Shown here: piece by piece, positions 25,350 through 33,664 of the stretch
How positions within the stretch are numbered: the stretch's first letter is position 1
How the letters are laid out: every line of letters starts with the position of its first letter
DNA from: Virgisporangium ochraceum
Lineage (GTDB): Bacteria; Actinomycetota; Actinomycetes; Mycobacteriales; Micromonosporaceae
Length of the DNA: 64,000 bases
Direction of reading: 5' to 3'
NCBI RefSeq assembly: GCF_016863655.1
Contig: NZ_BOPH01000105.1
Span: forward strand, 62,001 to 126,000
Position numbers and translations under genes: made by a program
Notes under the pieces: model-generated
The model's input: only the letters and a program-made list of their open reading frames with translations
Databases searched by the model: none
What the model was told of the DNA's origin: nothing

Positions 25350-25487
25350 CGGGGCTCCTCGGTCGGGTATCGACGACGGCGTCCACCGTCGCGCACCCGG
25401 CGAGCGCCGGCATCCAGGCGAGCACCGGATCCCGGCAAAGTGCTGGCACGGATGCGCCGCGGCGCTCCTCCGTTCGATCATTGAGCG

Positions 25488-27410
25488 GTGACGGTCCGGT
25501 GGCGCGTGGCCGCGCTGGCTCCGGCGCTCGGTCTGGTGGTCGGCGCGGCGCTGGTGGCCGCCGCCGCCCTCGACGGCGTGATCGGCGCGGCTGACGTCGC
25601 GGTCACCGTGGTGAGCGCGCTGCCCGCCGTGGGGCTCGGGCTGCTGGTGCTCGCCCGACGACCGGACAGCCCGGCCGGTCCGGTGCTGTTGGCGCTGGTC
25701 GCCGCGCCGGTCCTCACGTACGGCGTCGAGCGCTGGGCCCTGACCGCGGACTCGGCAGACCCGTGGTGGGGTGCCGAGGCGGTCGCCGCCGCCGGTATCG
25801 GCATCTGGGTCTTCAACCTGGCCGGGTTCGTCCTGCTGTGCCTGACGTTCCCGGACGGGCTGCTGCCCGGCCGGTGGTGGCGGGCCATGCCGTGGCTGTG
25901 GCTGCTGGCCGCGCTGGCCGTCATCGTCGCCGCGGCCGGCTCGCCGGACGACCCCGCCAAGCCGCCTCCTGTGTCGATCTACTTCGCGCTGGCGCTGTTC
26001 CTCGCCGCACTGCTCGGCGTGCTCGGTTCGCTGGTGGTCCGCTACCGGCACGGCAACGAACTGGTCCGGCAGCAGTTGCACTGGCTTCTGCTCGGCGCGA
26101 CGTCCGTGCCGGTGCTCCTCGCGGCCGGCTGGGTGGCCGAGGTGTTCGGCGCGTCGACGGAGGTGGCCTACACCGGCTTCATTCTGGCGATGGTCGTGGC
26201 GGTGCCGGCGGCGGTGGCGACCGCGATCCTCCGGCACGACCTGCTCGACATCGACCGGCTGCTCAGCGACACCACCGCCTGGCTGCTGACCACGCTGGTG
26301 TCCGCATGCCTGTTCGCGTTGGTCGTGGTGGGCGTCGCGGAACTGAGCCGCGACGCGGCCGGATCGCCGACCGGGATCGGTGTCGCCGCCTTCGTGACCG
26401 CACTGGCACTGCTGCCCCTGTACCGGCGGACGCACACGGCCACGGCACACCTCTTCGACCGGGAGCGCACCGTCACCATCGAGGCCGTGCGGCGGTTCGT
26501 CCAGCAGGTTCGCGACGGCCAGTCGGAGCCGGAGGACGTGGAGGCGGTGCTGCGCCGGGCCCTCGACGACGAGAAGCTGCGGGTGCTGCTCACCGCGCCG
26601 GGTTCGGGAGAGCGGGTCGACCTGCGTGGCCTGCCGACCCCGTCCCCCGCCGCCGGGACGGTGGTGCCGTTGAGCGCGCGCGAGGCCGAGGTCGCCGTCA
26701 TGGTCCTCGGGCGCACGTCCCGGCGCAGGCTGCGTCTGGCGCGGGAGCTTGCCGTCGAGGCCCGGCTGCCGATCGAGGTGAGCCGGCTGCGGCTCCAGCT
26801 GCGCACGGCGCTGGCGGACGCGCGGGACAGCCGCGCCCGCATCGTCGAAGCCGCCACCGAGGAGCGTCGCAGACTCGAACGCGACCTCCACGACGGCGCC
26901 CAGCAACGCATCCTCGCCGTCGGCATGCGGCTCCGGTCGGCGCAGCGTCGACTGCCTCCCCAGGACCCGGCCTACGAGGACCTGGACGCCGCGGTCGCCG
27001 CGCTCGAGGCGACCGTGGCGGAGCTGCGCCGGCTCGCACACGGCATCCGGCCCAGCGGCCTGGACGACGGGCTGGAGACCGCCATCCGGTCGCTGTTCGC
27101 CGGTAGCCCGGTGCCGGTCGAGGTATCGGTGGCCGACGTACAGGTGAACGAGGCCGTGGCCACCACGGCCTACTACGTCATCGCCGAGAGCTTCACCAAC
27201 GCGCTCAAACACGCACAGGCGCGCGCGGTCCGCGTGACGATCGCCCCGGAGGGCGGGCGCCTGGCCATCGAGATCGCCGACGACGGCCGCGGCGGCGCCC
27301 GACCCGGCTTCGGGTTGAGCGCGCTCCATGACCGGGTGGCCGCGCTCGGCGGGAGCGTCGACGTGGTCAGCCCCGACGGCGGCGGCACCTCGATCCGGGT
27401 GGTGTTGTGA
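25488..27410 (+). CDS. Membrane sensor histidine kinase (HisKA_3, NarL-partner type)
   Basis: 640 residues from GTG 25488. Nine or so hydrophobic segments cover residues 1-300, forming a 7TM-like sensor. A linker with Walker-free helices is followed by the dimerisation helix E-E-R-R-R-L-E-R-D-L-H-D-G-A-Q-Q-R, where His is the phospho-acceptor. The ATPase part shows E-S-F-T-N-A-L-K-H-A (N box) and I-A-D-D-G-R-G-G (G1 box). The stop overlaps the ATG of the response regulator (TGATG). The signal is unknown; the multi-helix sensor suggests a membrane or envelope cue. Confidence 0.88.
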   Translation: MTVRWRVAALAPALGLVVGAALVAAAALDGVIGAADVAVTVVSALPAVGLGLLVLARRPDSPAGPVLLALVAAPVLTYGVERWALTADSADPWWGAEAVAAAGIGIWVFNLAGFVLLCLTFPDGLLPGRWWRAMPWLWLLAALAVIVAAAGSPDDPAKPPPVSIYFALALFLAALLGVLGSLVVRYRHGNELVRQQLHWLLLGATSVPVLLAAGWVAEVFGASTEVAYTGFILAMVVAVPAAVATAILRHDLLDIDRLLSDTTAWLLTTLVSACLFALVVVGVAELSRDAAGSPTGIGVAAFVTALALLPLYRRTHTATAHLFDRERTVTIEAVRRFVQQVRDGQSEPEDVEAVLRRALDDEKLRVLLTAPGSGERVDLRGLPTPSPAAGTVVPLSAREAEVAVMVLGRTSRRRLRLARELAVEARLPIEVSRLRLQLRTALADARDSRARIVEAATEERRRLERDLHDGAQQRILAVGMRLRSAQRRLPPQDPAYEDLDAAVAALEATVAELRRLAHGIRPSGLDDGLETAIRSLFAGSPVPVEVSVADVQVNEAVATTAYYVIAESFTNALKHAQARAVRVTIAPEGGRLAIEIADDGRGGARPGFGLSALHDRVAALGGSVDVVSPDGGGTSIRVVL

Positions 27411-28048
27411 TGCGTGTGGTCCTGGCCGAGGACTCGGTGCTGTTCCGGGAGGGCCTGCAACGGCTGCTCATCGAGGACGGCCACGAGGTGACAGCGGCTG
27501 TCGGCGACGCCGACAGCCTGGCGGCGGCGGTCCGCGCGGAGCTACCCGACCTGGTGATCGCCGACGTCCGCATGCCGCCGCGAATGACCGACGACGGCGC
27601 CCGTGTCGCCCGCGAGCTACGGGCCGAGTTCGCATCGCTGCCGATCCTGCTGCTGTCCCAGCACATCGAGACGCACCAGGTCGTCGACCTCGTCGCCGCC
27701 GGGTCGTTCGGCTACCTGCTCAAGGACCGGGTCCTGCGTTTCACCGACTTCCTCGACGCCGCGCGCCGCGTGGCCGACGGCGGGTCGGCGCTCGACCCCG
27801 CGATCGTCGGGGCGCTGATGGCCCCGGTCCGGCGCAACGACCCGCTGCTGGAGCTGAGCGCGCGGGAGCGTGAGGTGCTGGCCCTGGTCGCCGAGGGCCT
27901 GTCGAACGCGGCCGTCTCCGCCCGTCTCCAGATGTCTGAACGCACCGTGGAGACGCACATGCGATCGATCTTCCAGAAACTGCGACTGGTGGACTCGCAG
28001 GACACGCACCGCCGAGTCCTCGCCGTCCTCGCTTACCTGACCCGCTGA
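27410..28048 (+). CDS. LuxR/NarL family response regulator
   Basis: 212 residues. The receiver domain shows L-A-E-D-S-V-L-F (acidic pair), the phospho-acceptor D in V-I-A-D-V-R-M-P, and K in Y-L-L-K-D-R. The LuxR helix-turn-helix reads L-S-A-R-E-R-E-V-L-A-L-V-A-E-G-L-S-N-A-A-V, ending T-V-E-T-H-M-R-S-I-F-Q-K-L. It is translated with the kinase through a TGATG overlap. Its regulon is unknown; the adjacent small membrane protein gene is a candidate. Confidence 0.92.
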   Translation: MRVVLAEDSVLFREGLQRLLIEDGHEVTAAVGDADSLAAAVRAELPDLVIADVRMPPRMTDDGARVARELRAEFASLPILLLSQHIETHQVVDLVAAGSFGYLLKDRVLRFTDFLDAARRVADGGSALDPAIVGALMAPVRRNDPLLELSAREREVLALVAEGLSNAAVSARLQMSERTVETHMRSIFQKLRLVDSQDTHRRVLAVLAYLTR

Positions 28049-28163
28049 CATCCACTGCCGTAGGGGGGCGCGTCGGAGCATCAGGCACTGCCCGCGCGGC
28101 CCATTGCCAGCCCGCGGCGGTGCCGTCCTATCCGTGAGCGTTACCAGGACCGATGGGGGAACC

Positions 28164-28719
28164 ATGCCACGCTCCACGTCCGTTGCCGTCGTCGGCGGTG
28201 GGATCGGCGGGCTGACCGCGGCGCTCGGGCTGCTGCGGGCCGGATTCGACGTGCGGGTCTACGAGCAGTCCCGTGCGGTGACGGCGGTGGGCGCCGGAAT
28301 CCAGTTGGCGCCGAACTCCGCACGGATCCTGCACCGGCTGGGTGTTCGACCGGCCGCCGCTGCCGCGCTGGAGCGACGGTCCGGTCACGCTGCTGGGCGA
28401 CGCGTGCCATCCGATGCTGCCCTACGGTGCGCAGGGAGCGGCCCAGGCCATCGAGGACGCGGCCGTGCTCACGACCTGCCTCGCCGAGGCCTGCGGCCGG
28501 AACCTTCCCCGGACGCTGTCGCGGTACGAGTCGCTGCGTCGCGGGCGGACCACCCGCGTCCAGCAGATGTCGCGCGCCAACGGACACCGTTTCCACCTCC
28601 CGGACGGACCCGACCAGGAGGCCCGCGACGCCGCGATGAGGACGAGCTTCGGGCTCTCGCCGGACATCGACTGGCTCTACGGGCACGACCCGACAGTGCC
28701 CGAGCCGGCACCTACCTGA
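28164..28719 (+). pseudogene. FAD-dependent aromatic-ring monooxygenase with central deletion
   Basis: ATG 28164 opens with V-A-V-V-G-G-G-I-G-G-L-T-A-A-L, the dinucleotide-binding fold, and continues to L-H-R-L-G-V near 28345. There the reading frame changes, and the next sequence is F-D-R-P-P-L-P-R-W, followed by the C-terminal FAD motif V-T-L-L-G-D-A-C-H-P-M-L-P-Y-G-A-Q-G. About 200 residues, including the substrate domain and D-G motif, are missing. Both surviving ends resemble salicylate or 6-hydroxynicotinate hydroxylases. Confidence 0.8.
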
Positions 28720-28907
28720 CGGGGAACCGCATGAGGATGCCGATCCCGCAGGTCTCGGGAGCATCGTCAGGGGGACGCCATCGCAACCAAGGTCATCCTG
28801 GCCGATGACCTCCCACCCGTTCGTCGAGAGCCGCAGTGCCGACGTCGCCGGTACCGGCACTGCAGTGGTTCGCCTTCTCCAGCAGTATCGGCCTTCGAGG
28901 AGCTGCC

Positions 28908-29768
28908 GTGACGCAGAAGCCTGCCCGACGCCTCATTGTCGCAGCCGGGATCGTCGGTGTTGCGTCAACCGTCCTCACGGCACTGGTCTGCTGTGTCCTC
29001 GTCCTGCCGCCGCTGATCGTCACGTGGGGCCTGAACGATTCCGCAGCGGCTCCGCTGTCGGCGGTGGACCGGTTGAGGACGGAGAACGATGTCCGGTCCG
29101 TCCTGCTGCAAGCGCTGGCTGGTCTGGTCGCGTTGGCCGGGGTGGCCGCGGGCGCGGCCGTCACGGTGCACCAGATCCGCGTCAATCGTGAGGGACACAC
29201 CATCGGCCTGTTCACCACCGCGGTCGAGCAGCTGTCCAGCCCTCAGGTCTCCGTCCGGCACGGCGGGGTCTACACGCTGGCTTTCCTCGCCGGACTCGAC
29301 TCCCGATACGCCGGAAAGATCCACGCCCTGCTGACCGCGTTCATCCGGCAGCAGGCGCCCTGGCCGCCGACTCGTCCACCCGCCGAGGTCGACCACGATC
29401 GCAGCCGGTTCCATGGCGGCCTCGCCGACGACGTGGGCGGCGCCATCTCCGCGTTGGCGGACGGAACGATGATCACCGAGGGTGCCGTGTCCGAACTGGA
29501 GAACGTGGACCTACGCGACGCCCAACTCAACGAGTTCGCCATCGGTCGGGTCTGCCTGATCGGTTCGAACCTGTCCAAGGCCAGCCTGGTCAACGCAGAT
29601 CTATCCGGGGCGTCGATGACGAACACCATACTGCGCGGCACCAACCTGACCGGGGCCACGCTGTCCGGGGCCGACCTCAGCGCCGCAGACCTCCACGGCG
29701 CCGTCTTGGCCGCGGTGGTCTACGACGCCGACACACAGTGGCCGCCAGGCTTTCACCCACCCCGGTGA
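28908..29768 (+). CDS. Membrane-anchored pentapeptide-repeat protein
   Basis: 286 residues. GTG 28908 lies 7 bp after GAGGAG. Two membrane helices (about 8-36 and 62-84) precede a cytoplasmic region with V-E-Q-L-S-S-P-Q-V-S-V-R-H-G-G-V-Y-T-L, a segment common in actinobacterial pentapeptide proteins. The repeats A(D/N)LxG follow at the C-terminus: A-S-L-V-N-A-D-L-S-G-A-S, T-N-L-T-G-A-T-L-S-G-A-D-L. Such proteins are usually binding platforms or unknown; there is no evidence for gyrase protection here. Confidence 0.8.
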   Translation: MTQKPARRLIVAAGIVGVASTVLTALVCCVLVLPPLIVTWGLNDSAAAPLSAVDRLRTENDVRSVLLQALAGLVALAGVAAGAAVTVHQIRVNREGHTIGLFTTAVEQLSSPQVSVRHGGVYTLAFLAGLDSRYAGKIHALLTAFIRQQAPWPPTRPPAEVDHDRSRFHGGLADDVGGAISALADGTMITEGAVSELENVDLRDAQLNEFAIGRVCLIGSNLSKASLVNADLSGASMTNTILRGTNLTGATLSGADLSAADLHGAVLAAVVYDADTQWPPGFHPPR

Positions 29769-29975
29769 GGGTCCTGCCCGGCCTCATCGGCGGTCGCCAG
29801 GCCGCATCCGACCCGCCACGCAGGATCAACCGCAACCGCCTGGACGTTGCTCCATGAGCGGCTCCCGGCTCAGATCGACGTGGCCGCGCTCTTCGCGGCA
29901 TGAGCGCGCACCTGGTCTCGACGCAGTGGTTATGGTCCAGGGCCACGCTCCGGCGCGCCGGATAGGCTCTTGCCG

Positions 29976-30479
29976 GTGCGGCTGCGTGATGTTGAGCGGA
30001 ACGACCTGGAGGTCTACATCAGCATGCGGTGCGACCCGGTCATGATGGCCGAGCTCGGCGGCCCTCAACCACGCGAACGTGTTCCCCGCCAGCTCGAACG
30101 TGACCTGCAGACGGTCCGCGACGATACCGCCTGGATCAAGATGATCGTGGTCGATGACGTGGACCATGCGGTGGGAACCGTGACGCTGTACTCCCACGAG
30201 GACAGCTCTGAGATCGGCTGGATGGTGCTGCCCGAGTTCCAGGGCCGAGGACTTGCGACCGAGGCCGTACGCGCCCTGCTCGATCTCGCCCGAGCAGACG
30301 GGCGCTGGGGACCGATCCACGCGTACCCCACCACGACCAACGTGGCCTCGAACGCCATCTGCCGAGCGGCCGGGTTCTCCCTTCGCGGCCAGGAGGAAAC
30401 GGAGTTCGCTGGGCAGGCGTTCGTGTCCAACCACTGGGTCTTCAACCCGCCACATCCGCCTGATCCCCGAGATCGGTAG
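29976..30479 (+). CDS. GNAT family N-acetyltransferase (RimJ/RimL-like)
   Basis: About 167 residues; the start is GTG 29976 or TTG 29970. L-R-D-V-E-R-N-D-L-E-V-Y opens the fold. The acetyl-CoA loop is V-L-P-E-F-Q-G-R-G-L-A-T-E-A-V, followed by N-V-A-S-N-A-I-C-R-A-A-G-F, typical of RimJ/L-type enzymes that acetylate amino groups of proteins, antibiotics or metabolites. It stands alone. A CGCGGCATGAG motif lies 60-80 bp upstream, as in front of the other GNAT gene. Confidence 0.85.
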   Translation: MRLRDVERNDLEVYISMRCDPVMMAELGGPQPRERVPRQLERDLQTVRDDTAWIKMIVVDDVDHAVGTVTLYSHEDSSEIGWMVLPEFQGRGLATEAVRALLDLARADGRWGPIHAYPTTTNVASNAICRAAGFSLRGQEETEFAGQAFVSNHWVFNPPHPPDPRDR

Positions 30480-30732
30480 ACGCCGGCGACATCACTCGAT
30501 GTCACCAAGGTCACTGACCAACTCGGAAACGACCGATCGGCCCCAGATCCCCGTAGCGCGCGGAACCGGCGGTACCGCCCGGTCCAGGGCGGTCGATCAT
30601 CGCCGGACCCCTCGCCCCAATCGGCGTCGGCCTGGGAGAGACCCTGCACGTCTGGCGCCGATCGAGTCGGAAGGCTGGCTGCGGCACAACGGAGGGTGTT
30701 GCGCGGCGCTTCACTGGCTCCTCGTCTGGCCA
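30480..30732. other. Intergenic region between convergent genes
   Basis: 253 bp. A short perfect palindrome GGCGGTACCGCC lies at 30568-30579, but it is too short to call a terminator with confidence. No gene was seen. Confidence 0.35.
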
Positions 30733-31422
30733 TCACACCTGGTCGGTGCCGCCGTTGGGGTCAACGCGAGCCAGACCGGTCTGGTAGGCGACGACAACGA
30801 GTTGGGCGCGGTCGCGTGCCTCCAGCTTGGTCATGGCGCGCTGCACGTGGGCGCGGACGGTGAAAGGGCTGAGGTACATCCGGTCCGCGATCTCCAGGTT
30901 GGACAGACCGGTCGCGACCAGAGCGACCATCTCGCGTTCGCGCGGGGTGAGCGCGGCGAGTCGTTCGGGACGGCGTGGTGGAGTGTCGACCGGCGTGGCG
31001 AGGAAACGGGCCACCAGGGAGCGGGTCGCGGTGGGAGACAGGAGGGTGTCGCCGTCGGCGATCGTACGCACGGCATTCAGCAGCTCTTGGGCCTCGATCC
31101 CCTTGCCGATGAAGCCGCTGGCCCCCGCGCGGAGGGCTTGTGCGACGTACTCGTCGGTCTCGTAGGTGGTGAGGATCAGTACGCGGGTGGCGCGCAGATC
31201 CGGATCGGCGCAGATCTCCACGGTGGCGGTGAGGCCGTCCATGCCGGGCATCTGGATGTCCATGATCACTACGTCCGGGCGCAACTCGCGGGTCAGCGCC
31301 ACCGCCTCAAGGCCGTCGCCTGCCTCGCCGACCACGGCGATGTCGTCGGCGCTGTCGAGGAGCGTGCGGAAAGCACCGCGTAGCAACGCCTGGTCGTCGG
31401 CGAGGAGCACTCGGAGCGTCAC
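30733..31422 (-). CDS. LuxR/NarL family response regulator
   Basis: 229 residues. Receiver domain: L-L-A-D-D-Q-A-L-L-R, phospho-acceptor Asp in V-V-I-M-D-I-Q-M-P-G-M-D-G, and the conserved Lys in G-F-I-G-K. LuxR HTH: L-T-P-R-E-R-E-M-V-A-L-V-A-T-G-L-S-N-L-E-I, then F-T-V-R-A-H-V. The ATG overlaps the kinase stop by 4 bp. With the divergent ABC transporter next door, it probably regulates that exporter. Confidence 0.92.
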   Translation of the reverse strand: MTLRVLLADDQALLRGAFRTLLDSADDIAVVGEAGDGLEAVALTRELRPDVVIMDIQMPGMDGLTATVEICADPDLRATRVLILTTYETDEYVAQALRAGASGFIGKGIEAQELLNAVRTIADGDTLLSPTATRSLVARFLATPVDTPPRRPERLAALTPREREMVALVATGLSNLEIADRMYLSPFTVRAHVQRAMTKLEARDRAQLVVVAYQTGLARVDPNGGTDQV

Positions 31423-32666
31423 AGCGTATCCCTGGCCTCTGCTGGTGTTCCGTCAGTCCTCCGTGCGGTGTTATCGGCAGTGTTCTCGGCAGTGGGAAGA
31501 GGCAGGTGGGCGGAGACGAGGAAGCCTCCCTGGTGGCGTGCGCCAGCCGTGAGGGTTCCGCCGACCGCGGTTGCTCGTTCATGCATGCCGATCAGACCGT
31601 GGCCGGGTGGGCGCTCCGGCGCGGGAGAGCCTCTGCCGTCGTCCGTGACGGCGACGGTCACGTAGTCGCGGTTCCAGGCGACCCGCACCTCGGCGCTACT
31701 GGTGGGAGCGTGCTTGGTCACGTTCGTCAGGGCCTCCTGGATGATGCGATAGGCAGTCAGGTCCACTGCCGGTGGTAGCGGCCTGGCTGTGCCGTCCTCG
31801 TGCATCCACACCTCCAGTCCAGCGCGGCGGAAGGCGCTCAGCAGGGCGGGGACCTGCGACAGCCCGGGCGCCGGATCGGTGGGTGCGGATGGGTCGTCGG
31901 GCTGGCGCAGCAGGCCGACGGTGGCCCGCAGGTCGTCGAGGGCGTGGCGGGTGGTCTTGACCAGTTCCTCCAGGCTGGCACGGGTCTGCTCCGGGCGGGT
32001 GTCGAAGAGGTGGGCGGCGACGGCGGCCTGCGCGTTGGCCAGGGTGATCTGGTGGGCTACCAGGTCGTGCAGTTCGCGGGCGATGCGGACCCGTTCCTCG
32101 GCTACCTTCCGGCGGGCCTCGCTGTCCCGGGTTTCCTCCGCCCGACGTGCCCGCTCCTGCACGACCGTCAGGTAGGCCCGCCGGTGCTGCGCCGAGCGGC
32201 CGAAGACGGCGGCTACGAGCGGGGACGCGGCCACGGTCACCAGCCTGCTTGTGTCCTCCCACGAGAAGTCGGTCTCGAAGAACGGGGTGACGGCGACCAG
32301 CAGCGCGGCGGATGGGACCAGGACCGCGACCACTACCCGCAGTTCGCTGCGTACGGCGAGCGAGTAGGCGCTGATGAGTGCGGGGGCAACGACGAGTGGG
32401 CTGGGCAACAGGCCCAAGGGCGCCACCAGCATGCCGCACAGGGTCGTGGCCATCGTGGTGGCCACCGGCGCGCGGTGCCGCGCCAGGAGCATCGCCGACG
32501 ACACCGCGGCGATGAGGTAGGTCGGCGCCGGCGGCGGTGCCAACGTGTCGTCGTCGTGCAGCAGACCTCCGAGCAGGCAGAGCACGAACGCCACCGCGAC
32601 GACCGCTGCCTCCCGCCACCACCACGTGCCGGGTCGCCTCGCCCGTGATGTCCACTTACGCGACAC
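31419..32666 (-). CDS. Sensor histidine kinase (HisKA_3, DesK/LiaS-like)
   Basis: 415 residues from GTG 32666. Four to six membrane helices lie within the first ~150 residues with little extracellular domain, the intramembrane-sensing layout. The H-box is V-R-I-A-R-E-L-H-D-L-V-A-H. The N-box is I-I-Q-E-A-L-T-N-V-T-K-H-A, and the G-box is V-T-D-D-G-R-G-S. The operon with its regulator is divergent from an ABC exporter, the common arrangement of drug- or peptide-sensing modules in Gram-positive bacteria. Confidence 0.9.
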   Translation of the reverse strand: MSRKWTSRARRPGTWWWREAAVVAVAFVLCLLGGLLHDDDTLAPPPAPTYLIAAVSSAMLLARHRAPVATTMATTLCGMLVAPLGLLPSPLVVAPALISAYSLAVRSELRVVVAVLVPSAALLVAVTPFFETDFSWEDTSRLVTVAASPLVAAVFGRSAQHRRAYLTVVQERARRAEETRDSEARRKVAEERVRIARELHDLVAHQITLANAQAAVAAHLFDTRPEQTRASLEELVKTTRHALDDLRATVGLLRQPDDPSAPTDPAPGLSQVPALLSAFRRAGLEVWMHEDGTARPLPPAVDLTAYRIIQEALTNVTKHAPTSSAEVRVAWNRDYVTVAVTDDGRGSPAPERPPGHGLIGMHERATAVGGTLTAGARHQGGFLVSAHLPLPTAENTADNTARRTDGTPAEARDTL

Positions 32667-32716
32667 ACGGTCAGGCTACGGGACGGCCACCCCCGCACAC
32701 GGGCGATGCGTGTAGT

Positions 32717-32733
32717 GCATCTGCACCAGATGC
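32717..32733. promoter_or_regulatory. Inverted repeat in the kinase/ABC divergent promoter
   Basis: GCATCTG-CAC-CAGATGC is a perfect 7-3-7 repeat in the 200-bp gap between the histidine kinase and ABC transporter starts. Its size suits a LuxR-type response-regulator dimer (inference). Confidence 0.55.
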
Positions 32734-32866
32734 GGTTCCGGGCTGGTCCGCGGGCACCAGGCGAAGACGGTGTGGGCAAACGATGTGGGACACCGCGGTG
32801 GACGACAGGGTTGGTGAGTGAATCGTCCGGCACCGGGTCGGACGGCAGAGCGGCGGGGAGGAATCG

Positions 32867-33664
32867 TTGAAGGACACCGGAGACATCACCGACGCGGTGC
32901 GGCTGACGGCCGTCCGCAAGGTCTACGGAAGGCGCGACAACCAGGTGGTCGCGCTCGACGGCGTGACGACGCGGTTCGGCCGAGGAACGTTCACAGCGAT
33001 CATGGGGCCATCGGGCTCCGGCAAGAGCACCCTGCTGCAATGCGCGGCCGGGCTCGACCAGCCGACGTCGGGTTCGGTTCTGATCGAGGAGCAGGAGCTC
33101 AGCGAGATGAACGAGACCGCGCTGACGAAGCTGCGGCGAGACCGGATCGGCTTCGTCTTCCAGGCGTTCAACCTGCTGCCGGTGCTCACCGTGCGGCAGA
33201 ACGTGACGTTGCCGCTGCGGCTCGCCGGCCGCAAGCCGGCCCGGGGCCGGGTATCGACCGTCCTGGACCAGGTCGGCCTGGCCCAGCGGAGCAACCACCG
33301 TCCGGCGGAGCTGTCCGGTGGGCAGCAGCAGCGGGTCGCCATCGCGCGGGCGTTGGTCAGCGAACCCGCCGTCATCTTCGCCGACGAGCCGACCGGCGCG
33401 CTGGACACGAGGACCGCGCGCGACATTCTCGCGCTGCTGCGGCACGCGTCACAGGCGGCTGGCCAGACGATCGTGATGGTGACCCACGATCCGGTCGCGG
33501 CGTCGTTCGCCGATCGCGTCCTGTTCCTCGCCGACGGGCGTCTCGCCGGTGAGCTGGACTCGCCGACGCCGCAATCCGTGGCCGACCGCATGACCCACCT
33601 GGGTGCCTTCGCCGACGACGGTCCCCTCCCGCGGTTGGTGACGAGCCGAGGAGGGCAGCGCTGA
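32867..33664 (+). CDS. ABC transporter ATPase (MacB/LolD type)
   Basis: 265 residues; TTG 32867 follows a GGGAGGAA site. Walker A is G-P-S-G-S-G-K-S-T, the Q-loop lies in F-V-F-Q-A-F-N-L-L-P, the signature is L-S-G-G-Q-Q-Q-R, Walker B is A-V-I-F-A-D-E-P-T-G-A-L-D, and the H-loop is M-V-T-H-D. The sequence type matches ATPases that pair with FtsX-like permeases in antibiotic export or mechanotransmission. It is coupled to the permease by a TGATG overlap. Confidence 0.93.
   Translation: MKDTGDITDAVRLTAVRKVYGRRDNQVVALDGVTTRFGRGTFTAIMGPSGSGKSTLLQCAAGLDQPTSGSVLIEEQELSEMNETALTKLRRDRIGFVFQAFNLLPVLTVRQNVTLPLRLAGRKPARGRVSTVLDQVGLAQRSNHRPAELSGGQQQRVAIARALVSEPAVIFADEPTGALDTRTARDILALLRHASQAAGQTIVMVTHDPVAASFADRVLFLADGRLAGELDSPTPQSVADRMTHLGAFADDGPLPRLVTSRGGQR

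Noticed and set aside
24088..25449. 453-residue minus-strand open frame
   Set aside because: Antisense to the GNAT gene and rich in Arg/Gly/His without domains; it crosses the perfect terminator hairpin. A GC-driven shadow.
25017..27329. 770-residue minus-strand open frame
   Set aside because: Only its last 110 residues (from ATG 25349) look like a protein; the rest is antisense to the histidine kinase and low-complexity.
28908..29768. Pentapeptide protein as a quinolone-resistance (Qnr-like) protein
   Set aside because: It is membrane-anchored with only a few repeats at the end; Qnr proteins are entirely repeats and soluble.
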